Assembly: GCA_905250125.1 (NCBI GenBank)
Contig: CAJNOL010000579.1
Span: 57,688-121,687 of the forward strand
Source: Rotaria sordida
Lineage: Eukaryota; Rotifera; Eurotatoria; Philodinida; Philodinidae
Direction: 5' to 3'
DNA: 64,000 nt
In this document: positions 1-12,642 of the stretch, piece by piece
Layout of the letters: the number at the start of each line of letters is the position of its first letter
How positions within the stretch are numbered: position 1 is the first letter of the stretch
Translations under genes and position numbers: made by a program
Notes under the pieces: model-generated
Told to the model about the DNA's origin: nothing
The model's database searches: none
The model's input: only the letters and a program-made list of their open reading frames with translations

Positions 1-831
1 CAGATTTTATGCACTATTATATATATATGTTAATCAACTCACAAACAATGATGTTGACTAATCTTCAAAATTATAACTTGAGCAATTTTTCAAACTCTAG
101 AAAATCTGACACCTTTTATTCTCCATTGCTAAAGTCTGTAATTGGAGCCTGCCTGTAAGGGAAGGGGGAGGTGGGGAGCCGCCAAACCTCGAACTTAAAA
201 CTTACAGTCACTATTTTCTTCGAAAATATACGTGAGTTCCACAAAATTTATAATTAAGATGATAAATACCAATGAGCTGCCACTTACGATATTGATAAAG
301 TGATATCTTTATTATACAATACACAAAAAAAAAACTTCAAGAAGATTATCATCATTTTGATAAATACATGGAGAAAATGTTAGATCAATCCATTGTTGTT
401 GTAAAATGTAAGTTATTATTCAAAAATCTAGAAATAGATAATGAGTTTTTATAAATTTAATTATATCAGATTATGCGTTGTACAAAAAACTCTATTTTCA
501 AATAAATAAACGTCAATATTTTAGAATTTAAATAATAACTCTCCGTTCTTCGACATAAGGTTTTGACACTTTCGCGTCAATATATATATTTATATGTTTG
601 AATTTCAGCTGCATAATGTTTCAAATCGAAAATAAAGTAAAAGAAAAATAATCATTAAAGTTCTATTTGTTCTAGAATATATATGAGCATTTATTAAGTT
701 TTTATATTTCTATAAAAATTATCCTTTATAGATAATATATCTAATTCAAAAATGTTCAAATAAATGTTATTGGAACATCATTCAATTATCACCGGAGGAA
801 AAATTAAATTTCAAAAAAACAATTTCATACT
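1..831. other. Intergenic, start of a dispersed repeat
   Basis: No gene is seen. The first ~95 bases resemble 46503-46600 on the same strand: both share a cagat(t/c)tta start, a gcactatta(t) block, 'actcacaaa' and 'ttataacttga', so the window opens inside a dispersed repeat. A short G-rich patch at 150-185 is unlike the AT-rich surroundings and may be a transposon relic. Confidence 0.5.
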
Positions 832-1583
832 CTATGTCTGATTTTCAAGCTCTTGTGCGACCTTTTTATGAAGAGTTTCGCAAGATATGTAAAAACCTTG
901 ATCGCGTTGCAGTGAAACATGAACATCTCGACATTGTGGACACAATCCATCATAGCCTGTTAATGCTATCTCACATTCCAAAGCATAGAGATTGCTGCCT
1001 CGACAATTTATTTTTCCTTTAACTAAACATTTTCGGCGACCAAATTGAACATAATTATTAACAAGATTTAACTTATCAATAGTATTCTCAGATAAAATTT
1101 GCGTCTGTTCATTTGTCATTAATTTATTCATTTGATTTTCTATAAATTCAATCTTGTTCTTCAATTGTTTGACTTGATTGAAAGATGCTTCACCTTCATT
1201 AATAAGTTCTTCTATATTTGCTATAGTTTATGAAACTTCTTGTTCCTGTTGTCTTATTTTTCGATTATATTCTCGATCAATTTCTTCATATTTCTTATTG
1301 CGCCACATTTTTAACATAGATAATGGATCATTTTGTATTTCTTTAATCTGTAGTCTCATCTTAACTAAAATTCGAAAAAAAATCTAGTTCTATAATCATA
1401 AAAATAACACTCACGTACGTTGATTGAGACGATCAGTGAGTGGTAATAATTCATTATTGATTTGTGTTTGATGTTCATTAAAATGTCTGGAATATACATT
1501 ATTTTTACAATGATGACACAAACATGTTGCAGCTCTTTTACAACTATTGATAGAACATATTCCTCTTTATGTCATCGAATAAT
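832..1583 (-). pseudogene. B-box-like zinc-binding/coiled-coil gene, broken
   Basis: Not a named gene. The first exon (about 1418-1583) reads CSINSCKRAATCLCHHCKNN followed by H and E/H residues, a Cys/His spacing like the B-box-like zinc domains that start many bdelloid proteins. The second exon (acceptor near 1375) encodes a charged coiled coil (MRLQIKEIQNDPLSMLKMWR, then more K/E/Q-rich helix) and runs to a stop at 832. Two in-frame TAA codons break it: one at 1567-1569, just before the zinc domain, and one at 1228-1230 inside the coiled coil. The last ~60 codons look unlike the rest and may be out of frame. Functional relatives would usually add a C-terminal sensor or repeat domain, which is absent. 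I read it as a decayed fragment; a recoded or mis-spliced live gene is less likely. Confidence 0.65.
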
Positions 1584-4218
1584 CTGAAAAATGAATTTAA
1601 GAAAATTATATAAAAAATGGGATTTTTGATTCAAAACTTTGACATAATAGTTTTCCAAGTGATAAATCAAAGGTTGAATATTATAATACAGTAATTTTCT
1701 TATTTTTCAAAGTATATAATAATATGAACGTTGTCAACATTCCTTTATTTTCATAATTTTATATTCTTCTTAAATTAGCGAAGAAAAAAATAATTTCATT
1801 TTAGTGTCGATAAAGAAACTTACGAGTTTATTCCAATACAAGCTTATTAAATGTGAGATATAGTAAAATCAAACTATGAAAGTTACTTAACAATAGAACA
1901 AGCAAAGATAAAATATTTTTAAAAATACCAATCAGTAATCACTGCAATTTTATCATCGAAAACTTAGACTTACCTATCAAAAATTGAAGAATTTGTCAAG
2001 TCTGATTTTAACAGTGATATAAAGAATGAAATATTTTGAAAATAAAACTTGCCAGCAGTGATCATTACTGTATTTATTATAAAAACCAAAAAAAAAATCA
2101 TATATAATTTAATGATAACGCACAAAAAAGTATAATACTGTTCAATGAAAATTTCATTTAGTATTAAGACATGTATTAAATACACTAAATCTTGTTATTA
2201 TCAAATTCTCGATGTGAGATATTCTAAATTAAAACAGAAAATTAATGAATTATACAAATGTACGATCAGCTGTTGTGTTTTCATTCTATCTATGTTATTT
2301 CTTCTTTTCTTGTCCAATAATAAAACTCCTTACTTTCACATCAGTATTTAGAATCTTACAAAAATTAATCAAAAAAGATATTTCTAAGAATAATTAATAC
2401 AAAATTTTTCTTACTTGCCATTTTATATAATTAACAATCCTCTTGATGTCGCTATTAGTTGAAACCACTACGTTTAGATTCTCACAGATGTCCATACAAG
2501 AAACAAATATTCTACCTAAACGAAACTTTACCATATTTACTTAATGTTGCCTTAAAGAACTCGATATGTTCTATGACATGCATACCTGGCGATGAAAAAA
2601 AAAGTTTTTCATATAGGCTGGTTCAGAATACTAAGTTTTCATCTTATCACGAAGTGAGTTTTTAATAAAAGTAGACTCTAAATGCGTATATATCATCAAG
2701 GAAATCTAATATATGCAAAGCTCGATTTTTCAACATCTTAGTAGGTAGCATTTCGTAGTTGAAGACTTCGTAATTGTCTACATTAAATATAGGTTTTATT
2801 AAGTGATCGAGTTCTATAAGTTCTGAACCCTTAGAGCTCTGAGAAGTGCAGCGTCATTCATTGTACTCTCGGAACGGTTCGGTTATGAGTATAGGTTCTC
2901 TCTACATTTGGAGCTATCTCGATGTTTCAGTTTTTACTGAAAAGATTTTTTCATACGTTCGTCATCTGTCGTGATATTTCTATGTTCCACAATTGCTCCA
3001 GGTAAGTTAGTCTTGCAACTGCTTAATATACGTGAGTAAGTGAAGCATGATAATGTCGGTTTCGGTCGAAATGCTAGGATTGATTTGTCGACTCATTTTC
3101 CATTAATTCTTGAATGCTTAGGATTGCTTCAGTTGTTGGATTTGCTTGAGTTCTATAAGTTTAGCACTGATGAAATTTGGGAACATATCTAACAATATCT
3201 TGATATGACTATGATCGGGCATGTCGATAAAAATAAAGCGCTCAATTTTCTACAAATTCGTGTTAACGATAGTAAAGTGAACGAGTGTTGAGAAAGATTA
3301 TGAGTTGAAGAAATAAGACAGTATGGTTTGGTGCAATATTTGAAAAAAGAAATACCATTGTTGAAAATATGTAAATTCACTTTTGCATGTTCTTTAGCTC
3401 ACAATTTTGCATAATAATGTTTAATATGAACTTCTTTTATGCAATTTCTTTTTTGACAAATGAACATGAAATCTTTCAATATAAAGATTGAAACAATACC
3501 GAGATCTTCAGTTTTTCTTGAACATCCATTATCATCTGATATATTTTGATATTTTACAATTAAATAAATTCTATCACAGAAAAAAGAAAGTTATGAAAGC
3601 ACCTGATAAATTCAAAAATTCAGAAAAAAAAAGCTTTATATTTCTTTAATGTAGCAAGCTAACCACCTACCTATTGATAGGGATGTATTCTTCTCTTAGA
3701 CAGTCGTTCATTTCATCTCTTATTGTTCACAAGTTTGAATAATCATTAATCAACAATTGTTACAGGTGGTATTTAATGACTTCAAGTAACTTAAATATGT
3801 CGCGAAAATTCTTTTATTCTATCTTTCATAATTATTATTTATAAGTATAACAATATACTTTTTAAAAAAAAGCATATTTTAATATTTATCAGACTTTGAA
3901 ACTTGTAAATATTTTAATAAAAGACTAAGTAGAAATTATTTAAATACTACTATTATTATATTAGAAATTATTTATACACATGTTTTATTCATATTCACGA
4001 AATATTCGTCCCAATTTTATATCATATAATTTATATTAAACAACACAAAAACAATAACAACAACAACAACAACAACAAAAAAGACTAAACAGTCGATTAG
4101 AAAGAATAATATATTAAAACAGGATAAAAATAATACCGACCTTTTTTTCTTAATGAAATATAATAATAATAAACATGTAAACAAAAAAAAAAGTCTTGAG
4201 ATTGCACTGTAATATTCA
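1584..4218. other. Intergenic, no gene recognised
   Basis: AT-rich DNA with no open frame that looks like protein; the short frames here are low-complexity or lack splice context. The last ~200 bases (4020-4218) should be the 3' UTR of PICK1 and contain an (AAC)n tract at 4048-4078. Confidence 0.6.
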
Positions 4219-6102
4219 TTATTGACCAATATTTAATAGATCAACATCTTCTACTGTTTTTTGTTGATTAGAAACACTCTCTTGTTGATCATCATTGAAT
4301 AGATCATTACCATTTTCTTCATCATTTTCATTATCCATATCATCAGCATCATTACTTCCTAATCCACGAAGTGTTGGTAATGTAAGATCAACTTCAATAG
4401 GAAATATATCAGCTTCTTTCATTACATCATTACAATCTTTATGATATTTATCCAAAGCAGTAATAAAACGATGTAATTGAAAAACTATATCTTGTACTAT
4501 TAGAAACAAGAAATATAGGAAAAAAAAATATCTTTAACAGAGAACAAACCATGTTTTTGATCAAGTAATTCTAATTTAACAAGTACATCTGCACGCATTT
4601 TAGCAAAACGTTCACGAGCTAATTGACGACATCGAAGAATTAATCTAGACAAAGAAATAAAGTCTTTATATTTAATAAGAAAACAATAAATTAAATAAGT
4701 ACCGATATTCATAATTGCCTGTTTCAACACGATAAAGTGGTTCTTGAAGTGCTGCATAACTACATTCTTCATCATCCATTTCTTTTACTTTCAAACAATA
4801 AGACTAAATACATAATAAAATTCTTCAATATTTTTTTTTTCTCACGAGGAAACTACTTGAACTTTTTCTCAAATTATAACATTGTATTATTAGTGGAGGT
4901 AATTAACAAAAAAACAACAACAGAGGATAGAATGTCAGTAAGAATTTTTTTTTTCGATCGATCTATATAAAATCCTACCAAATATTCAAATTTAGCATCA
5001 GCATATTTTTCAATAGTTAATTTTGTATCAGGAATAGCTTTTGTTAAATATGTATTTAAATCGGCAATCATCTAAAATAGAATACATGATAAAAAAAAAT
5101 ATAGTTTGTTTGTTTGTTTTTTTAAATACATACTGGTTTAACAGTTCGAAGTAATGTAATAGCATGTCGATCAATTTGTCGATGAGCTTCACCAAATTTT
5201 GTAAAAGCTTCTGATGCTTTAAATTGAGGTTCACGTGCACCAATATTAGCAAATGCATCACCAAAATTACGATGTGTATGAGCTAATTCAAATATAGCTT
5301 TAAGTACAGAACGTGTATGTTCAATTAGACCACGATATAATTCTGATGTACGTTCAAGTTCATCTAATTTTTTAATAAGACCATCTAAACAAAAAAACAA
5401 ACAAATAAAATGAATTAGATTTAATTTTTTGATTTGTATTACCATTGCATAGAATAGCACGACTAAGACCAAGTGCATCAGCTGTTGTTGAACTCATTGT
5501 TTCAACAATACGATGTTTCATTTTTTTAAGAACTAAATAGATGAAAAAAAAATTTTGATCAATATTTTAAATTATAAATTATTTTTAATCAAACCAATAT
5601 CTAATGTTTTGCCTTCTTTTGATTGTGCATGTAATTTATTATAATGTACTGTTACTTCCGACTATGAAAATCGAATAAAATTTAATTGAAAATCAAACTA
5701 AAATATTTATTACTTTAGATGCTTGTATTAGTTTAGCTACTTCAACTTTTGTTCGTCCTTTTACTGATTTTCCATTAACTGAAACAATTTCATCACCTAT
5801 TCTAACAGATAATTAAGAATTTTTTAATAGACAAATTGACTTTTATTTTTACCTGCAGCTAAAGAACCATCTTTTGATGCAGCTGTATTATCAAATATTT
5901 GAACTATATATAAACAAGGACAAAGTGGAGATCCACCACCAATACTAATTCCAACTAAATTTTGAGTGTCTTTTTTCAGAGTACACGTTCCTGATGTTAA
6001 TGTCATACCACTAGAATAAATTATGAGTTAAATAAATGAAAAATATGGATTTTTATTACAAACATACAGGGTATCTTCTTCTAAATCGCCGTAGTCTATC
6101 AT
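4219..6102 (-). CDS. PICK1: PICK1: PDZ-BAR scaffold protein
   Basis: Ten exons: 6068-6102, 5853-6010, 5714-5796, 5595-5661, 5443-5532, 5134-5384, 4979-5071, 4703-4803, 4550-4644, 4219-4496. Phases close throughout and give 416 aa, matching the usual ~415. The PDZ domain (about residues 18-100) keeps the Lys-Asp pair of the ligand groove (KKDTQNLVG) and the CPC palmitoylation-like motif (PLCPCLYIVQIFD). A BAR domain follows (about 145-355; ADALGLSRAILCNDGL, KAIPDTKLTIEKYADAKFEY, RLILRCRQLARERF), then an acidic Asp/Glu/Asn tail. In other animals PICK1 dimerises through the BAR domain, binds curved membranes, and tethers PKCa and receptor tails during endocytic trafficking. Start is the first ATG after an in-frame stop; an acceptor-like AG lies about 16 nt upstream. 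Introns are 45-110 bp. Identification is very secure. Confidence 0.96.
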
Positions 6103-7443
6103 GTCGTATTTAAATTTCTAAACTTTTAACTATTCTACAAGCTGATAAAACTAAATTACATCAAGAAAAAAATAACAAATAGTAATCCATATAAAATACA
6201 CAGCCCACTATTTGCTTTCGTGTATTACGTCCAAGAATGATGAAAGATGTCGCTGATTAACGTGAATAGTTCTGCTTTTGTGATGAGAATAAATAGAAAA
6301 TACATTGCAATTTAATCTTCAGCAGATTTTTTGAAAGAAAAATTCATTCGATTATATATAATGAGTTGAATTTTTGACCGATTTCGATTTAGGTTATTTA
6401 AAATAAAGAGAAACAGTACTATCGTCCATTTAGAATTAGCACATGCTTGATTGTTTTTTGAAAGAACTTGTTGTCTTAAACGAGATAAAAATCTCGGATT
6501 TCAAAGTTATTTGAACATCAGTTCAATCAATTTACATTATGACTATCGCTGAAATCAAATAATCTTTCTTAATCTTAAGATTTAAATTATATTTTAATAG
6601 AAGTCTCATGCATATATTGATTGTATTACAAGTTTATTCTATGTGTTCTAGTGTTTTGATTTCATCTTTTACCACTTGACACTCATCCAGTAGAGTTGGT
6701 GTTAAGTCAACCACGAGAACTGTTTAAACAAATACTAATTATGACACTGCTATAGTTTTAAATTAGAACGAAGTCATTCCATTATGAAGATGCAGAATGA
6801 GTTAACGTGATCTTTTTGTCTTGAATGACATAAAATTGAATTTATTTTTAATTTTAATGTTTTTTTTTACAGCTATGCTGTTATTTTATCTATATAAAGC
6901 TAGAAATCTACTTACTGTGAATTATTTTTTAAAAAATTATTCATGTTGGTGAGATGACTACTCTTCATGTTATTTTTATAATATGGAATCACTAGTTCTT
7001 ATTTCGATTCGAAATCATCTATTCCTATTGTTAAGGTCTCACTGTGAAAGAAGATTATAATAGAAGTTACAGATTTCTAACTTTTATCAATAAAAAGTTA
7101 TTTAAAAATCTATAATCAAGTGTTTAAAAAAACAAAGTTTCTCATTTTTTCGAGAAAATATCGTTTTCAACTAATAAATTGTAACCAAAGGATTATGAAA
7201 AGAAGTTTAATTTTTTTTACGAATTTATAGTTTATTGAAGACTCTGCACAATATTTGGGAACCGTCATGATTCGATGCTTTATTATTCCAAATAGATAAT
7301 GTCTATGAATGGGACACAAATGGTCCAACAAAAAGGGTAAAGGGTTAACATAGGTCTACAGAAAAATATTGTTTTTTTTTGTTTTTATTATAATACAAAT
7401 AATATTGAGAATTTCTTCGAGTCTATTAAATCGAATTTTTCAC
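6103..7443. other. Intergenic, no gene recognised
   Basis: AT-rich spacer between the 5' end of PICK1 and the 3' end of the next minus-strand gene. It should hold the PICK1 promoter and the neighbour's 3' UTR, but I see no conserved element, RNA gene or repeat. Confidence 0.5.
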
Positions 7444-8950
7444 TCAATAAACAACAATTCGATCGAAAATCGGTGTATAGTCATTTGGATTATAAATACG
7501 AATTGAATTGAATCCTTGACATAGATTAAGTGTAATAGGTAATGAAGCAATATTTTGATTTGATAACATCATTGGAAATATAACATGAATTGAAGGATAT
7601 AAATTATTGACGATTATTTCAGCTGATCGTATACGATCAGTTGTATAATAAATAATAACTATTGTTGAACCACCATGTTGACTAATAATTTGTTGAAAGA
7701 TAAGTTCATTATTAAAACCAATATTACCAACATTTTGTTCACCTGAACAAATTGAACATGATTGAATTGTTGTCGAAATAAATGTATTTAATGATGATTC
7801 AGCTTCATAACTGATAGCCATAATTATTGATGATACTGATGTCGACGAAGGATTGTTAACAATACAAGGCATAACTATTGTTGATCCAGTACTTGACCAT
7901 GAAGAATCTATGATGAAATCAAAGTAGATGTAGAATAGATATTGTATTTATTTTTATTTTTTGTTAATTGAAAGAGATTTACTTATCAAAGTATTCATTT
8001 TGTTTATAAATAATATTCGAACTATTAAGAAAATAATAAATTAATATAATATCGAAGTTTTTTCATCACTTACAAATATCAATTGGTAATTCTAAATCAT
8101 AGAATATTTTTGACAAAATTGATTCTTTCATATTCGTTTGACATCGTTTAGCACATTCCAGTGCATAACGAAGCATCAATGAAATTTTTAATTGTGGTGG
8201 TGTCGAATTACTTTTTCTATTACTATCTGGTCGAGTTATAATGATAACTGTATTATTATTACTGTCAAGAGGAGTAGATGAATTTGCCTATTTAAGAAAA
8301 AAAACTTGGAAACATATGAAATACTTTTCAATATTATTTTTTACTGATAAACTGCTTGGTAATGAATTTTCAGCGGTAATATAAGCTTCCGTTATAACGA
8401 CACTCGTTTTTTTTGTTACTTTCTTATTATTAAGTTCAGTTTGAAGCTAAAAAAAACGAAAAAAAAAAAAAGAAAATATTTATATGTTTATTTATTAAAT
8501 AGAAGTATGAAGACCAGATTTTGAAGAATCGATATCTTATCTGATTCTAAATTATCTGTTACATATGTCCAATTCATTGGTAATATAGATAATCGTTCTG
8601 GTAGATTATAAACCAGAGTGAGAACATCACTTTGAACTTTATAAAATAATTAAAAAAATAAAAAGTTAAAAAATGATTTCTTTTTAATAAAATATACCTT
8701 GATATTTTGTTTGATTTCCTGTAGCTGATGTAAATATTGGTAGAAATGTCAAAAGAAACAATGCTGTAAAAATTATTAGAATCAATATTGTACAACAAAT
8801 GGTTAAGAAAATGATTGGATTTATTCGACGTAATCTATGAAAAAGAATTATTCTATTTATAACATATTGAAATAAAACTAGTTACATTCCACTCTTGATT
8901 GGTGTTCCTCCAGCAGTATTTTCAGAAGCTAAAGTAGGCTTTAATGGCAT
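7444..8950 (-). CDS. Type II membrane protein, CBM6/35-like lectin end
   Basis: Six exons: 8886-8950, 8698-8834, 8515-8636, 8345-8446, 8074-8287, 7444-7907; phases close to 367 aa. The short cytoplasmic N-terminus is followed by one strong membrane segment (about residues 29-50; IIFLTICCTILILIIFTAFF), so the rest is probably extracellular or lumenal. The middle (60-200) is unknown. The last ~120 residues look like a galactose-binding-like beta-sandwich of the CBM6/CBM35 type: a YEAE start, VGNIGFNNELIF, alternating strands (STIVIIYYTTDR, AEIIVNN), a closing NSIRIYNPNDYTPIFDRIVV. This is by eye and could instead be another jelly-roll fold. No catalytic domain is evident, so surface sugar binding is a guess. 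Start is the ATG 9 nt after an acceptor-like AG; the exon 3 donor (GTCTTC) is weak. Confidence 0.7.
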
Positions 8951-10325
8951 TGTTAGTACTGACGAAAATCTTTTGTTTTTCAAAAGTTTGATATAAATTC
9001 TCAAGATGAGAAACCAAAGATTTGTAACGAATAAATAATATAATGGACTTTTAAATAGTATGTACACGATAAAAATCAAACATAAAATGTCATACTAAAC
9101 TAGTGAATACGTTATCTGTTATTTTGATGAGATGTCTCCAATTTCTTTTCTAAGTTTTTGATAACATGCAACATATTCATCATAAAAGAAATTTAAGCTC
9201 GTCACCTACATTCATGCAGAATTATTGATTTCAAATCGATCTCTTGTTTTTTCTTTTTATTATTACAAGTAGAACTCTTTTTTTGTTTTTTATTTCCAAT
9301 ATATCGTTTCTAATTACATTGCACATGTAATAAAATATAATTTGATAAGAAAACCGACGCAATCATACAAATTATATCTATTTCATTGTTTTTTCTTAAC
9401 TGTCGTGTAAAATGAAGGTATAGAAAAGCAAGCAATGAATTATTGAAGAATAAATGTTCTATATTGTTCAATGTTTATATATCATATTCTATTAAACAAA
9501 ACAACAAAGACTTCTCGTGATTCGGCTCTTATAAAATTCATCATATGCTATTATTTCGCAGTTTCATTCTTTTTTTCCAAACTTATGTATTTTGAATTCA
9601 TTCTCAATTTATTTTTAATCTATTATCAAATAGAAGAAATTTTCGTAATAGTGTTACTTTGATATCATAAGGTTTATTTATCAAAACTTACACATTCATC
9701 GATATTCTTGTTTTGCTTGATTGTCAGTCAAGGCTCTTTCCAAGACATTTTCGTTGACAATCATATAATGTAATTAGTATTTTTCTTAATCATTATTGAA
9801 CTGTTCCATCGATGAAAAAGACACCAAGAGTTAGCCTTCGTGATTTATCTATGTTTTCTGTTGACCAAGTGTCTATTTTTGCTTGTTGAAGATTAGTAAA
9901 TTACTATATAATTGATTTATCGTAAAACTTCAAAAAACAAGATATTTGACTGGAAACTATATGAATTAAAAATGATCTTTATAGTACTTTGTTTGAATTT
10001 GACGATCCTAAATTTAAAAAATTGTTCCAACATTTTGCTCGTTTTCGATAGATATTAATTGTATATTGAATTCCTGTTGTTCTTCTTTTTTCTCGAATAA
10101 CGGACGGAGGACATTTTGTCTTGAGATCGGTCTCTATAGAAAACACTATGAGTTTCAGCTTGATTGGTCAAGCTTTACCCTTACTTTGGTACTCAGCCAT
10201 ATAGACCCTATTGAATCTTTTATGAGTCAAAGAATCATTCATTTTAGACGGCGTATATACATGCTTCGACAGATGATTTACATACCATTCGATAGAGAAT
10301 CTAATTCTGAACAAAAATTGTATAG
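8951..10325. other. Intergenic, no gene recognised
   Basis: AT-rich DNA up to the left end of the palindromic element. The open frame at 10066-10341 begins at a non-ATG codon, runs into the palindrome end and has no recognisable domain, so I do not call it. Confidence 0.5.
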
Positions 10326-12642
10326 GAATCGTTCCACGTAAGCCACGATCTACAGTATAGAAATACTGCTCAAACGAGGTCTTTAGATTTTGCTCAATTT
10401 AGGATAGTTTTATTGAGGGAAGAGTTTTATGAACGTTGACGCAAGCCGTTTTGAAAAATATTTCAGCTGAAATTTTTTGTGGACATTTATCTTTATGAGT
10501 TATAGCCATCATATAAATTTCAAGTCGAAATATTGCGTTCTTTATTTTCTATGACTCATTCAATATGAGCAAAAATTCATATTTTGGGCACCTTTGGTAC
10601 TTCATAACTCTTGATAGGAATAAGATATAGGTCTGAAATTTTCACTCGAGCTAGAGTATATAGTGATGTGTATTTTCCGAGAATTTCAGCTTTACATTCC
10701 TTTTCTTTCGATCAGTAGAACCCTCTCAAGAATGGATTTTTCATGAAAAATCGTGATTTTCAGACGAGGTTTTCTGTCATGAAACCAGATTGTATGAGGG
10801 CTGAGCTTAAGAAGGTGGAGGAGTCATCTGAGGTGTACAACTTCATGGCAAAATCAGCCTGGGACGTCCAGAAACGGCTTACAACAAAGGTCATCTTTAG
10901 GGGCTCGAAATCAATATTTGGGCCCATCTATGTATACAAATCTCATGAATGGATGATGGCGGATAGCTGAAATTCTGGCTATGAGTAGATCACATTGAAT
11001 ACATATTCTAGTAAAAAATTCAGTTCGCTGAATAATTCCTATCACTCAGAGTGTCTTCCACAAAACCATGATTTTCATCAAAATCACGATTTTGGTGGGG
11101 CTGGATTTTTCTAGAAGTGTGTCTTAGAGTCAGGCTCGTGTCGTTGTAAGGTACGCACACAGTACTACAAAGTTATGCAAGAATTGACTTGGGACCTTGT
11201 AGGATGGTCTACAGAGCCTTATTGAAAGATACACAAAAATGGCCCCTTTGCATAGAGAATATACCCGAGTTCGTTCCAAAATTAATAGAAAAGAGTCATC
11301 ATCTGAAATAAATTCTATACACTCTTAATCAGCACACGATTCTCTCTTAACTTCCATAAAAGTCTTTTGAAAATGAAAAAAAGATTTTTATGAAAAAGAC
11401 CCGATAGAGGGATATGTAGATTTCGAAAAGCCTTTTCTCCAATATCCCTGAAGGGGCAGAGGAATTTCTGGAAAAAATTTTTTTCATTTTCACAAGACTT
11501 TTTTATGGAAGTCAATAGAAGGTTGTGTCCTGATTTGTATGGGATATAATTCATTTTAGATGATGACTCTCTTCTATTAATTTCTGAACCAACTGAGGTA
11601 TATTCTCTATGGGAAAGGGTAATTTTTGGTATCTTTTAATAGGGCTCCTTCAATCATTCTACTAGAACCCGAATCAATTCTTGCATAACTTTGAAGTACT
11701 ATATGTGTGCTTTAAAGTGGTACAGGCCAGACTTCTATAGGGCCCATTTCTAGGAAAACCCAACCCCGTCAAAATCGTCATTTTGGTGAAAATCATGATT
11801 TTGTGGAAGACACTCTGAGTGATAGGAATTATTCAGCGAGCTGAATTTTTTATCAGAGTAGGTATTCCATGAGATCTGCTCATAGCCAGAATTTCAGCTA
11901 TCCACCATCATCCATTCATGAGATTTGTATACATAGATGGACCCAAATATTGATTTCGAGCCCCTAAAGATGACCTTTGTTGTAAGCCGTTTCTGGACGT
12001 CCCAGGCTGATTTTGCCATGAAGTTGTACACCTCAGATGACTCTGCCAACTTTTTAAACCCAGCCCCCATACAATCTGGTTTCTTGAGAGAAAACCTCGT
12101 CTGAAAATCACGATTTTTCATGAAAAATCCATTTTTGAGAGGGTTCTACTGATCGAAAGAAAAGGCATTTAAAGCTGAAATTCTCGGAAAATACACATCA
12201 CTATATACTCTAGCTCGAGTGAAAATTTCAGACCTATATCTTATTCCCATCAAGAGTTATGAAGCACCAAAGTTGCTCAAAATATGAATTTTTGCTGATA
12301 TTGAATGAGTCATAGAAAATGAAGGACGCAATATTTTGGCTTGAAATTTATATGATGGCTATAACTCATAAAGATATATGTCCACAAAAAATTTCAGCTC
12401 ATTTGGCCATGCCGTCCTTGAGATATGGACCTGTCAGGACCTCCCTTGGTCAAAGTGCTGATTTTAAGTGCTTTTCGTAAAACTGTCATAAAAAATCAAC
12501 GGTTCAATATTTTTCAAAACGGCTTGCGTCAAAGTTCATAAAACGCTTCCCTCAATAAAAATATACCCAATTGAGCAAAATCTAAAGACCTCGTTTGAGC
12601 AGCATTTCTATACTGTAGGTCGTGACTTACGTGGAATGGTTC
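10326..12642. mobile_element. 2.3-kb foldback (near-palindromic) DNA element
   Basis: The two halves are inverted copies of each other. The left end starts GAATCGTTCCACGTAAG and the right end, read on the minus strand, GAACCATTCCACGTAAG. Matching blocks continue inward: 'gacgcaagccgttttgaaaa' at ~10439 against its complement at ~12512; 'ctcgagctagagtatatagt' at ~10645 against ~12200; gatgatgactct at ~11560 against its complement at ~11292. The axis lies near 11430-11490. The right arm has about 90-100 bases (roughly 12390-12500) that the left arm lacks. Both arms contain the same 75-codon open frame (10743-10970 plus, 11894-12121 minus), with no known domain. No transposase is present, so the element is non-autonomous. 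I could not find a clear target-site duplication. Base composition is richer in GC than its flanks. Confidence 0.88.

Noticed and set aside
4048-4078. (AAC)n tract as CRISPR or tandem gene repeat
   Set aside because: A plain trinucleotide microsatellite in a 3' UTR; no CRISPR-like spacing anywhere.
10066-10341. 91-codon plus-strand frame left of the palindrome
   Set aside because: Starts at a non-ATG codon, overlaps the element end, has no domain or splice context.
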